The position numbers were made by a program, and so were the translations under genes. Source: Janthinobacterium sp. (GTDB lineage: Bacteria > Pseudomonadota > Gammaproteobacteria > Burkholderiales > Burkholderiaceae_D). Taken from it: 64,000 bases of DNA. Below, one piece after another: positions 50,170 through 58,772 of the stretch. Under the pieces are notes generated by a model. The model saw nothing but the letters and a program-made list of their open reading frames with translations. It searched no databases and had not been told where the DNA came from. The stretch is from assembly GCF_009923995.1 (NCBI RefSeq), contig NZ_RFSK01000022.1, positions 1 to 64,000 on the forward strand, given 5' to 3'. Each line of letters starts with the position of its first letter. The first letter of the stretch is position 1.

Positions 50170-51189
50170 TCAAAGGGAGGCGAGTTTCTCCGAGAGAATG
50201 GCCGATGCGCCGAGGAAAGCCGGATACTGCGCCGTGATGACGAAGGTGGGCACTTGCGACACATAATTGGCGAAGCGGCCCTTGCGCTCGAAGCGGGCGC
50301 GGAAACCGGAACGGTCGAAGCGCTGGCCCAGGCGCGGCACGATGCCGCCGCCGATATAGATGCCGCCCAGCGCGCCCAGGGTGACGGCGACGTTGCCCGC
50401 CACCGTGCCCAGCATGCAGCAGAAGGCTTCGATGACGTCGTCGCACAGCTGCGATTCGCCGGCCAGCGCGCGGCGCGTGATCTCCGCCGCCGGCAAGTCT
50501 TCGGCCGGCACGCCGGCGCGGTCGGCCAGGGCGCGGTAGATCAGTTCCAGGCCATCGCCGGAAATCAGGCGTTCGGCCGAGACGTGTTCAAATTCGCGCC
50601 AGGCGAATTGCAGGATGCCCACTTCCACCTCATTCGACGGCGCGAAGCTGACGTGGCCGCCTTCGCTTTGCAGGGCGATCCAGCCGCCATGCGAGGGAAT
50701 CAGGCCCGATACGCCCAGGCCCGTGCCGGCGCCGATCAGGCCGATGGCCGTGCCGGGACGGGCCGTGCCCGCGCCCACCTGGTGCTTCTGCTCGGCAGAC
50801 AGCTGCGGCAGCGAGCGCGCCAGGGCCGTGAAATCGTTGACCACGTCCAGGGTCGTGAAGCCGCACTCTTCGCGCATGGCGCGGATCGAGAACGACCAGT
50901 GGTGGTTCGTCATGCTGAGGAAATCGCCGTCGACGGGATTGGCGATGGCGATCACGGCATGGCGCACGGCTTGCCCGCCGGCCGCGGCCACGTGGGGCAA
51001 GGCCAGGTAGGCTTGCAGCGCGGCGGACAGGCTCGGGTAATCGGCACAGGGCAGCACTTCCACCAGGACGATGTGGCCGGCGGCCACTTCCAGGGCGAAA
51101 CGGGCATTGGTGCCGCCCACGTCGGCCAGCAGGCGCGGTCCATCGGCGAAGGCGGAAGTCGGCAGTACGGGAGAAGACGAAGCGCTCAT
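50170..51189 (-). CDS. glk: Glucokinase
   Basis: 339 aa from ATG 51189. ROK-unrelated Glk family: [14 protein letters not shown] at the N-terminus (ATP phosphate loop), DFTALA with the catalytic Asp, [11 protein letters not shown] and [22 protein letters not shown]. It phosphorylates glucose to glucose-6-phosphate in the cytoplasm. The length is normal. It is monocistronic, with no zwf or edd genes nearby. Confidence 0.95.
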   Translation of the reverse strand: MSASSSPVLPTSAFADGPRLLADVGGTNARFALEVAAGHIVLVEVLPCADYPSLSAALQAYLALPHVAAAGGQAVRHAVIAIANPVDGDFLSMTNHHWSFSIRAMREECGFTTLDVVNDFTALARSLPQLSAEQKHQVGAGTARPGTAIGLIGAGTGLGVSGLIPSHGGWIALQSEGGHVSFAPSNEVEVGILQFAWREFEHVSAERLISGDGLELIYRALADRAGVPAEDLPAAEITRRALAGESQLCDDVIEAFCCMLGTVAGNVAVTLGALGGIYIGGGIVPRLGQRFDRSGFRARFERKGRFANYVSQVPTFVITAQYPAFLGASAILSEKLASL

Positions 51190-51566
51190 GATTTTAGATG
51201 ATGAAGTGGGACGCATGGGACGCCAAGCTTAAAGGATGAATGCGCCCGGAGGCAAGCAAAGTTTGTAGTTTAAGTACATCAAAACAAGCCTTTATTGGTA
51301 GTTCCACTCCAAATGCAACAGAGCGGTGAAAAGTTGCCCGGAAACAATGAATAATAGTGAGTACCCACCCTCACCAGGCGCGTGACAACCATGCTGCACA
51401 GCAGCAGGAATCGGCCTTGAAGGAGAGTATGCCGCAGTTTGCGCAAAGCCGCTTCGTACGGGACGGCGGCCCCGCGGCGCCGGCATCGTGGCGGCCCGGG
51501 GCGGCTGTTTTCGTATTATTACTACCGGTTTTTACGGCTGGCGTAACGCGCGGGCGACAGCGCGAT
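51190..51566. other. Gap between DedA-rhodanese gene and glk
   Basis: About 375 bases. The glk promoter must lie in the AT-richer part near 51255-51300. A GC-rich hairpin-like segment at 51465-51530 could end the DedA operon, but no T-run follows on the minus strand. The very long plus-strand frame starting at 51357 is a codon-bias shadow of the ABC genes. Confidence 0.4.
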
Positions 51567-52529
51567 TCAGGATGGCAAGCCTTCGCCCACCAGGCTGGCA
51601 GGCGCCGGCTGGTCCGAGCGGTAGGCGGCATTCCACGCATCGAGGCCGCCATGCAGGGGCTTGGCCCGGTGGAAGCCGTGCTGGTGCAGCAGCTTGGCCA
51701 CTTGCGCGGCCGTCACGTCGTTGGGGCAGCTGCAATACACGATGATGTGGCGGTCCTTGTCCATGGCGATCATGGCGGGCACGGGTTCCTTGCCATTGAA
51801 GAACAGGGCACCCGGCACGGCCGGTTCCAGCGCCTGTGCCGTGGCGCTGCGCGCATCGACCATCAGCGGCTCCTCGCCCTGCTCTATCAGCTCGAGCAAT
51901 TCATCGATGCCGATGCGCTCGATCTGCAAGGCCTGGCGGAAACGCCGGCGTTCGAGGAATTTGTACAACAGGAACAGTCCCAGCAAGGTGGCCAGCATCA
52001 GCAAGGCCGTGCTGCCCATGGTGCTGAGCAGGTCGAGCACCTGCTGCACGCTGGAATGGAAGATCACGCCGACGACGATGCCCGTGCCGCTCCACAGCAG
52101 GGCGCCCAGGCCCGCGTACAGGAAGAACTGGCCCGGCGGCGTGCCCAGCGCGCCGGACATGGGCGCGGCCACGGTGTTAAATCCCGGCACGAACTTGGAG
52201 ACGATCAGGGCTTTCGGCCCCCAGCGCTTGAACTTGTCTTCCGTCTGGCTGACGCAATAGTCGGGCGACAGGGAGATGCGGCACAGCAGGCGCAGGATGC
52301 GCTTGCCGAAATGGCGGCCGGCGCGGAACCACGTGAAGTCGCTGATCAGGCAGGCGCCCAGCGCGGCGGCCAGCACCAGCGCCCCGTTCATGTCCCCATC
52401 GACGGCCAGCGCCCCCGCCACCACGAGGATGGGGAAGGCGGGAATCGGCAGGCCGAGCTGCTCCACCAGCACGATGCCAAAGACAATCAGGACACCGTAA
52501 TGTTCGAGCAGGTAAATAAGGTTGGGCAT
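51567..52529 (-). CDS. DedA family membrane protein fused to a rhodanese domain
   Basis: 320 aa. The N-terminal 200 residues are DedA/SNARE-associated: hydrophobic helices with EQLGLPIPAFPILVVAGALA, FRAGRHFGKRILRLL and KFVPGFNTVAAPMSG. The C-terminal part (about 210-310) is rhodanese-like with the active-site Cys in YCSCPND and VDARS. DedA proteins recycle or flip undecaprenyl phosphate or affect membrane homeostasis; the rhodanese part handles sulfane sulfur or is regulatory. It lies 27 bases after the ABC ATPase gene and is probably the last gene of that operon. Confidence 0.9.
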   Translation of the reverse strand: MPNLIYLLEHYGVLIVFGIVLVEQLGLPIPAFPILVVAGALAVDGDMNGALVLAAALGACLISDFTWFRAGRHFGKRILRLLCRISLSPDYCVSQTEDKFKRWGPKALIVSKFVPGFNTVAAPMSGALGTPPGQFFLYAGLGALLWSGTGIVVGVIFHSSVQQVLDLLSTMGSTALLMLATLLGLFLLYKFLERRRFRQALQIERIGIDELLELIEQGEEPLMVDARSATAQALEPAVPGALFFNGKEPVPAMIAMDKDRHIIVYCSCPNDVTAAQVAKLLHQHGFHRAKPLHGGLDAWNAAYRSDQPAPASLVGEGLPS

Positions 52530-52556
52530 GGGCGCTATCTTACCGTAAAAGCGTGT

Positions 52557-54248
52557 TTAGATTTGCACGCCCTTCGGGATGGCACTGAGCAGGGTACGCG
52601 TGTACGGATGCACGGGATTGCGGTACAGCTCGTCCGAATCGGCCAGCTCCACCACCTGCCCCTTGTGCATCACCATCACCTGGTCGGCGATGTATTTGAC
52701 GACGGACAAATCGTGCGAGATGAAGATGTAGGACAATCCGAATTCATCCTGCAAATCCTGCAGCAGGTTCAATACCTGCGCCTGCACGGACACGTCCAGC
52801 GCCGACACGGATTCGTCGCAGACGAGGATTTCCGGCTGCATGGTCAGGCAGCGCGCGATGGCGATGCGCTGCCGCTGGCCGCCGGAGAATTCATGCGGAT
52901 AGCGGTGGAAGGCCTGTTCCGGCAAGCCCACCTTGTCCAGCAGCCAGTAAGCCTTGGCGATGCGCTCCTTGTCGTTGGCGCCGATGTTGTGGATGCGCAT
53001 CGGTTCCAGCAGGATCTGCCCCACCGTGAAGCGGGGGTTCAGCGAGGCATACGGATTCTGGAAGATGATCTGGATGCGGCGCTTATACGGCAGGTATTCC
53101 TTGTTCGGCATGGCAATCAGATCCTTGCCGTGGAACATGGCCGTGCCGCCCGTCGCCTGGTGCAGGCGCAGCAGGGTCAGGCCCACGGTCGTCTTGCCGG
53201 AGCCGGATTCCCCCACCACGCCCAGGGTCTTGCCGCGCGGCAAGGTAAACGACACATCCTTGACGGCCTGGAATTCGCGCTTGCCGAACAGGCCTTCGCG
53301 CGTATAAAAGCTTTTACTCAAGTTACTCACCACCAGCACGGGCTCGTCGCCCGGCGTGTAGCCGCGCGTGCGCTGTTTCACTTCCACGCCGGGGCCCGCC
53401 TTGCCCTCCATGTAGTCGGCGATGACGGGCAAACGCCATGGGCGCTCGTCCAGGGACGGGCGGCAATGCAGCAGGGCCTTGGTATAGCTGTCCTGTGGCG
53501 CCTCGAAGACCTGGCGCACTTCGCCCGTCTCGCGCACTTCGCCGTGGCGCATGACGATCACCTGGTCGGCGATCTCGCCCACCAGGCCCAGGTCGTGGGT
53601 AATGAAGAGCACGGACATCTGGTGCTTCTTTTGCAGCGCCGCGATCAGGTCCATGATCTGCTTCTGGATCGTCACGTCCAGCGCCGTCGTCGGCTCGTCC
53701 GCGATCAACAGTTTCGGTTCGCAGGCGATCGCCATGGCGATCATCACGCGCTGCTGCTGGCCGCCCGACATCTGGCTCGGGTAGGCGTCGATCTTCGTGG
53801 CCGGGTCGGGGATGCCCACTTCCTCGAGCAGTTCCAGGGTACGGGTCCGCGCCTGCTTGCGGTTCATGCCCATGTGCTGGCGCAGCACTTCGGCGATCTG
53901 GAAGCCCACCGTAAACACGGGGTTCAGGGACGACATCGGCTCCTGGAAGATCATCGAGATATCCTTGCCGCACATGGTGCGCCGCTCGGCGATGGACAGC
54001 TGCAGCAGGTCGCGCCCGCCGAAGTGGATGCTGGAGGCGGGATCGATGATGGTGCTGTCCGGCGGCAGCAGGCCCATCACGGCCAGGGAGCTGACGGACT
54101 TGCCGCTGCCCGATTCGCCCACCAGGGCGACGGTGCTGTTGCGCGGCACGTTGAACGAGATGCCCTTGACGGCTTCGAACGTGGTCTTCTTGTCCAGGCG
54201 GAAGGTGACGCGCAGGTCGCGCACTTCCAACAGGTTATTCTGGTCCAT
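52557..54248 (-). CDS. Peptide ABC transporter, fused double ATP-binding protein
   Basis: 563 aa from ATG 54248 with AGGAG upstream; the ORF-track TTG start is two codons earlier. Two complete ATPase domains: Walker A GESGSGKS / GESGSGKT, signatures MSGGQQQR and FSGGQRQR, and Walker B LLIADEPTTALD / ILVCDESVSALD. Such DppD-DppF-type fusions (like YejF) energise oligopeptide importers. It follows the second permease gene by nine bases. Confidence 0.95.
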   Translation of the reverse strand: MDQNNLLEVRDLRVTFRLDKKTTFEAVKGISFNVPRNSTVALVGESGSGKSVSSLAVMGLLPPDSTIIDPASSIHFGGRDLLQLSIAERRTMCGKDISMIFQEPMSSLNPVFTVGFQIAEVLRQHMGMNRKQARTRTLELLEEVGIPDPATKIDAYPSQMSGGQQQRVMIAMAIACEPKLLIADEPTTALDVTIQKQIMDLIAALQKKHQMSVLFITHDLGLVGEIADQVIVMRHGEVRETGEVRQVFEAPQDSYTKALLHCRPSLDERPWRLPVIADYMEGKAGPGVEVKQRTRGYTPGDEPVLVVSNLSKSFYTREGLFGKREFQAVKDVSFTLPRGKTLGVVGESGSGKTTVGLTLLRLHQATGGTAMFHGKDLIAMPNKEYLPYKRRIQIIFQNPYASLNPRFTVGQILLEPMRIHNIGANDKERIAKAYWLLDKVGLPEQAFHRYPHEFSGGQRQRIAIARCLTMQPEILVCDESVSALDVSVQAQVLNLLQDLQDEFGLSYIFISHDLSVVKYIADQVMVMHKGQVVELADSDELYRNPVHPYTRTLLSAIPKGVQI

Positions 54249-54257
54249 GAGCAACTC

Positions 54258-55373
54258 CTATTTCACTTTGGGGTCGAGCGCATCGCGCAAGGCATCGGTA
54301 AACAGCGAGAACGCCGTCACCAGCACGGCCATCGCCGTGGCGGCGGCCGTCAGCTGCCACCATTTGCCCAGGATCAGTTCATTTTGTGCCTCGTTGAGCA
54401 TGCTGCCCCACGAGACCGTGCCCACCGGCACGCCAAAGCCGAGGAAACTCAAAATCACTTCCGCCTTGATGAAGCCCACCACGAGGATGGACATTTGCAC
54501 CAAAGCAACGTGGCTCACGTTGGGGAAGATGTGCGAAAACATCTTGCGCCAGTGCGAGGCGCCGATGGCGTCGGCCGCCATCACGTACTCGCGCGCCTTG
54601 TGCTTGATGTATTCGGCACGGATCAGGCGGTATGGCCCCGTCCAACCCGTCAAGCCCAGGATCAGCACGATGGTCAGCACGCCCTTCTGCTGCAGCACGG
54701 CCGCCACCGTCAGAATCATCAGGATGGACGGAATCGACGTAAAAATGCTGTAGAACCAGTTGAAGAAGTCATCGACCATGCCGCCGAAGTAACCGGACAC
54801 GGCGCCAAAGATCGTGCCCAGCACGACGGCCAGCAAGGCCGCCACCAGGCCCACGACGATGGACGTCTCGCCGCCCTTGATGGTTTTCTGCAAGATGTCG
54901 TGGCCCCACTTGTCGGCGCCGAACGGCAGTGTCGCGGCCTTGTGCGTGACGAGCTTTTTCGCCTTGCCCATGCCGGCGCGCAAGGCCGTCAAGTCCTCGG
55001 CCAGCGGGTCCGTCACGCCGTACATATCGACGCCGGCGGACGGATCGCTTTTCAACTCGGCGCGCAATTCGGCGATATCGTCGGCCAGCGGATCGAGCAC
55101 ATTGACGGGCGTGGGCGAGGTGCGCTCGTCAGCCAGGGGAATGGCGCCGTCGCCGGCCGCGGCCGCGTCCTTGTCGGCGCCGACAAAGGTGGGCGGCGCA
55201 TAGCTGACGGCCACTTCATCTTCCCAGTTCGCCGCCACCAGGCCGCTGGCGGAGGCCAGCACCAGCAGGAAAAACGCGCCGACCACGGCCAGCGATACCA
55301 TTGCAATCTTGTCGCCGCGCAAACGGCGCCACGCCAGGGCCCACAGGCCGGGCGAAGTATGAGTATTCGACAT
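54258..55373 (-). CDS. Peptide ABC transporter permease (DppC/YejE type)
   Basis: 371 aa. One N-terminal helix (about 25-50) is followed by a long periplasmic insertion (about 50-150), then five more helices and the ATPase-coupling EAA-like motif (DAIGASHWRKMFSHIFPN). It pairs with the next permease to form the membrane channel. It is 9 bases from each neighbour. Confidence 0.93.
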   Translation of the reverse strand: MSNTHTSPGLWALAWRRLRGDKIAMVSLAVVGAFFLLVLASASGLVAANWEDEVAVSYAPPTFVGADKDAAAAGDGAIPLADERTSPTPVNVLDPLADDIAELRAELKSDPSAGVDMYGVTDPLAEDLTALRAGMGKAKKLVTHKAATLPFGADKWGHDILQKTIKGGETSIVVGLVAALLAVVLGTIFGAVSGYFGGMVDDFFNWFYSIFTSIPSILMILTVAAVLQQKGVLTIVLILGLTGWTGPYRLIRAEYIKHKAREYVMAADAIGASHWRKMFSHIFPNVSHVALVQMSILVVGFIKAEVILSFLGFGVPVGTVSWGSMLNEAQNELILGKWWQLTAAATAMAVLVTAFSLFTDALRDALDPKVK

Positions 55374-55382
55374 CGTCTCTTT

Positions 55383-56321
55383 CTACTTCAGTTGTACGCG
55401 AGGGTCGACCGCCTGGTACAGCAGGTCGGTGAGCAGGTTGAAGAGCATGGTGGCGGCGGCCACATACACGGTGATCGCCTTGATCACCGGAAAGTCGCTG
55501 CGCTCGACGGCCAGGATCACTTCGCGCCCGATGCCGGGGATGCCGAAGAAGCGTTCCAGCAGGAAGGCGCCGATCAGCAGGGCCGGCAAGTTCGACATCA
55601 CATAGGTAATGATGGGAATGGCGGCATTGCGCAGCACGTGGACCCACATGATGCGCCCTTCCTTCAAGCCCTTGGCGCGCGCCGTGCGCACGTAATCCTG
55701 GTTGGCCTCGTCCAGTACGAAGGTGCGGAACAGGCGCAGGGTGGGCGCAATCGACACGGCCAGGCCGATCAAAATAGGCAAGGTGGAATAGCGCAGCAGA
55801 TTTTCCCAGAAGCTGTCGCCCCAGCCCTGCACGGGGAACAGGCCCAGCTTGTAGGCAAAGCCGTACTGGAAGACGATGATGTAGACGAGGATGGAAATCG
55901 ACATGCCCACCGTGCAGGCGATCATGACGGCGCGGTCCGTCAGCGAACCGCGCACGAAGGCGATGGCCAGCGCCAGCGCCACGCCAAAGAACGTTTCCAG
56001 CACGGTCAGCGGAATCAGCACCATCATGGACGGTCCCAGGCGCGATGTGATGATGTGTGACACGGTTTCGCCCGTGGCCCAGCTCTGGCCGAAGTCAAAG
56101 GTAACGATCTGCTTGATGAAGATCCACAGCTGCACGTAGTACGGCTGGTCGACGCCCAGCTGGCGGCGGATGTTGGCGATGCTTTCGGCACTGGACATCT
56201 TGCCGGCGAGGATATAGGCGGGGTCGCCGCCCACCCAGTTGAACAGGATGAAGACCAGCAGGACGACGCCCAGCATGGTCGGCAGCATCTGCCACAGGCG
56301 GCGCAGGATATAAGCAAACAT
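55383..56321 (-). CDS. Peptide ABC transporter permease (DppB/YejB type)
   Basis: 312 aa with six membrane helices. The N-terminal MFAYILRRLWQMLPTMLGVV and the coupling motif DYVRTARAKGLKEGRIMWVHVLRN are typical of DppB-like permeases. It follows the substrate-binding protein gene by 28 bases. Confidence 0.94.
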   Translation of the reverse strand: MFAYILRRLWQMLPTMLGVVLLVFILFNWVGGDPAYILAGKMSSAESIANIRRQLGVDQPYYVQLWIFIKQIVTFDFGQSWATGETVSHIITSRLGPSMMVLIPLTVLETFFGVALALAIAFVRGSLTDRAVMIACTVGMSISILVYIIVFQYGFAYKLGLFPVQGWGDSFWENLLRYSTLPILIGLAVSIAPTLRLFRTFVLDEANQDYVRTARAKGLKEGRIMWVHVLRNAAIPIITYVMSNLPALLIGAFLLERFFGIPGIGREVILAVERSDFPVIKAITVYVAAATMLFNLLTDLLYQAVDPRVQLK

Positions 56322-56349
56322 AATGATTCCTTGTTGTTATAAGCTGCGC

Positions 56350-58194
56350 TTATTTATTCGCCGGGGCGGCAGGGGCTGGCGCGGCAACCACGGGCGTACC
56401 CGTGCTGTCGATATCCATGAAGGCCCATTCCTGGAACAGGATCGGGTGCTTCTTGTAGCCTTGCACCGTCTTTTGCGCCAGCATGTTGCGGTAGCGCGCG
56501 TAGCCGATCAGGGCGCCCGCATTGACTTCCAGACGGCGCGCCATCTTGTGATACAGCGCGTCGCGCTCGGGGCTGGCCGGCATGTGCTGGCTGGCCGCGT
56601 ACCATTGATCGTACTCGGGATCCTGGTAGCAGCCATTGTTGTTCTGGTGCGTATTCGGGCCGTAGAACAGCTGCATGAAGTTGTCGCCGTCCGGATAGTC
56701 GGCCAGCCACGGCGCCGTGCGCGTCTGCATCTTGCACTGCTTTTCCGTCTTCAAAATATCGGAAAAGATCATGCGGTCGTTTTCCATGCGGATGCCCAGC
56801 GAGTTGTAGGTCTTGCGCCACATTTCCGCCTGCAGCACGCCGTTGGCTTCATTGCGCGACGCGTAGCGTATCAGCAGCGGCTTGCCGTCCGGCAAGGTGC
56901 GCCAGCCATCGGCGCCCTTCTTGTAGCCGAACTTGTCCAGCAGCTTGTTGGCCAGCACCGGATCGTATTGCAGCAGCGATTTGTAGTGCGGGTCGTAGCC
57001 GACGACGCCGGGCGGAATCGGATAGTCGAGGCGCTTGGCCTGGCCATTCCAGATGATGCGGATTTCTTCATCGATATTGTGCGCCATGGCAATGGCGCGG
57101 CGCAGGGCGATCTTTTCCTTGCTGAAGCCGCCCAGGGTCGGGTCTTCCATGTTCCAGTAGTAATAGCTGATCTCCGGGTCCAGCAGGCGCGACAGTTGCA
57201 CGCCCTTCTCCGCCAGCTCGGGACGCAGCTTGCCGTTGAGCAGCGCTTTCGGCGCCAGCGGGCCGTCGAGCCAGAACACGTCCGTGCCGCCGCTCTGGAA
57301 GGACAGCCAGCGCGACTGGTCTTCGATCATCACGGAAATTTCGATGCGGTCGATGGCGGGAATGCGCTTGCCCTGCATCTGGCGCACGATGCGCTGGTCG
57401 TCCGGGTCGTCGCCGGCCATGAAATTCCACGTCTCGGGCAGGTGCTGCGTATTGCGGTTCAGGACGATGCGGTTGCCGCGCGTCCACTCGCCCAGGGTGT
57501 AATAGCCAGTGCCGACGGGGTTCGAGCCCACTTCGCCCTTCACGTCGCCATATTTTTCCACCACTTCGCGCGCCAGGGCGGCCGTCGGCACGTAGGCCAG
57601 GATCATGGGGAAATTGAAATCGGTCTTGGTGAGGGTCACGCGCAGGGTGTACGGGTCGAGAATTTCCAGGCCGGCCACTTTCTTGCTGTAGTCAAACTTG
57701 TTCGACTTGGCCGCTTCCTTCGCCAGGTCGTCCAGGCCCACCACCTTGCCTTCGAACAGCCACGTGTGCGGCGAAGCGAGGCGCGGGTCGAACAGGCGCT
57801 TCCACGAATACACGTAGTCGGCCATCGTCAGTTCGCGGCGCTTGCCGCCGAACGCGGCGTCCGGCGTGAACAGGATGCCTTTCTTGAGGCGGATGGTATA
57901 GGTCTTGCCGTCGGCGGACACTTCCGGCATGGCGGCGGCCGCGCCGGGCACCACCTTGACGGGGCGCGCCAGGTAGTCATACGTGTACAGGGTGTCGAAG
58001 ATGGCCTGCGTGATGTGGTTCGAATACAGGTCGCGCGCGGTGGCCGGATCAAAACCCGTCTCGGCGGCCGGCAGGATATAGCGCAAGGTTTTGACCGGCG
58101 CTGCCGCCGGGGCGGCATCCGCGGCGATGGCCGCCAGCGGCAGGGTGGCCAGGCAGGCGAGCAGCGCCACGCGCCGCATCCATGGTGACTTCAT
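56350..58194 (-). CDS. Periplasmic peptide-binding protein of the ABC importer
   Basis: 614 aa from ATG 58194 with AAGGG upstream; the ORF-track extension of 120 codons crosses the promoter region. A signal peptide (ends AIAA) precedes a cluster C (SBP_bac_5) fold: KTLRYILPAAETGFDPATAR, DYVYSWKRLFDPR, YADYPDGDNFMQLFYGPN-like segment. It binds oligopeptides or related solutes and delivers them to the two permeases. It is the first gene of a five-gene leftward operon ending with the DedA-rhodanese fusion. The ligand cannot be named. Confidence 0.94.
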   Translation of the reverse strand: MKSPWMRRVALLACLATLPLAAIAADAAPAAAPVKTLRYILPAAETGFDPATARDLYSNHITQAIFDTLYTYDYLARPVKVVPGAAAAMPEVSADGKTYTIRLKKGILFTPDAAFGGKRRELTMADYVYSWKRLFDPRLASPHTWLFEGKVVGLDDLAKEAAKSNKFDYSKKVAGLEILDPYTLRVTLTKTDFNFPMILAYVPTAALAREVVEKYGDVKGEVGSNPVGTGYYTLGEWTRGNRIVLNRNTQHLPETWNFMAGDDPDDQRIVRQMQGKRIPAIDRIEISVMIEDQSRWLSFQSGGTDVFWLDGPLAPKALLNGKLRPELAEKGVQLSRLLDPEISYYYWNMEDPTLGGFSKEKIALRRAIAMAHNIDEEIRIIWNGQAKRLDYPIPPGVVGYDPHYKSLLQYDPVLANKLLDKFGYKKGADGWRTLPDGKPLLIRYASRNEANGVLQAEMWRKTYNSLGIRMENDRMIFSDILKTEKQCKMQTRTAPWLADYPDGDNFMQLFYGPNTHQNNNGCYQDPEYDQWYAASQHMPASPERDALYHKMARRLEVNAGALIGYARYRNMLAQKTVQGYKKHPILFQEWAFMDIDSTGTPVVAAPAPAAPANK

Positions 58195-58772
58195 GTAATA
58201 CCCTTCATCTCGATTATCTGTCGCACCGTATTGGTGCGCTTGTACTGGCTTCCCCCTGGGATACAGGATTCCACCACCAAAACCAGTCCATCCTCGCAAG
58301 ATCTGTGCCTTGTTCGCAGCCGTCTCGACTGTCTGAAAAACGCGTAACGATAACGCAGTTTCCCCCTCGCCGACAAAGAGAAATGCAGGAGCGGCCTCTC
58401 GCGGTCCGGTGTCGGCTCCGTTTTGCTGCGACGCACCACGCCCCATTGTCATCGGGATGGAAAAGGTGGGCGGCACATCTACGCTGCAGTACAGCATTCG
58501 GTGCCGGGCAGGCGCTACGCAGCAAAAAACAGTTTCGGCGGAGAAATACATCACAAAACGCGGACCCTTTGTTTTAAATCAACATGACTGAGTGGATGCC
58601 GTTGTTTAAAAACACAAAGTACAACACCCTGTTGACAAAGAGTTTTGTCAATCATTACATTCGATCAATTGAAAAGAGATAAATTATTTCATCTTTTCAA
58701 TATTCTCGGACGTGCTTACCGGCGCGACCGTTCTTGACCTTTTAGCCAACCGCTTTATCAGGAGTCTTGAAC
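58195..58772. other. Divergent control region between peptide importer and TonB receptor
   Basis: About 580 bases without a supported gene. The left part (58195-58560) is GC-rich and must carry the ABC operon promoter; the right part (58600-58770) is AT-rich and carries the receptor promoter listed separately. Confidence 0.5.
58632..58660 (+). promoter_or_regulatory. Receptor promoter overlapping a perfect inverted repeat
   Basis: TTGACA (58632-58637) and TTACAT (58655-58660) are 17 bases apart. The inverted repeat TTGACAAA-GAGT-TTTGTCAA (58632-58651) covers the -35 box and is a likely repressor or activator site for the TonB receptor gene. Confidence 0.6.

Noticed and set aside
51357-56060. 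1567-aa plus-strand ORF
   Set aside because: It is antisense to the ABC transporter operon and its His/Gln/Arg/Gly-rich translation is a codon-bias shadow with no domain or ribosome site.
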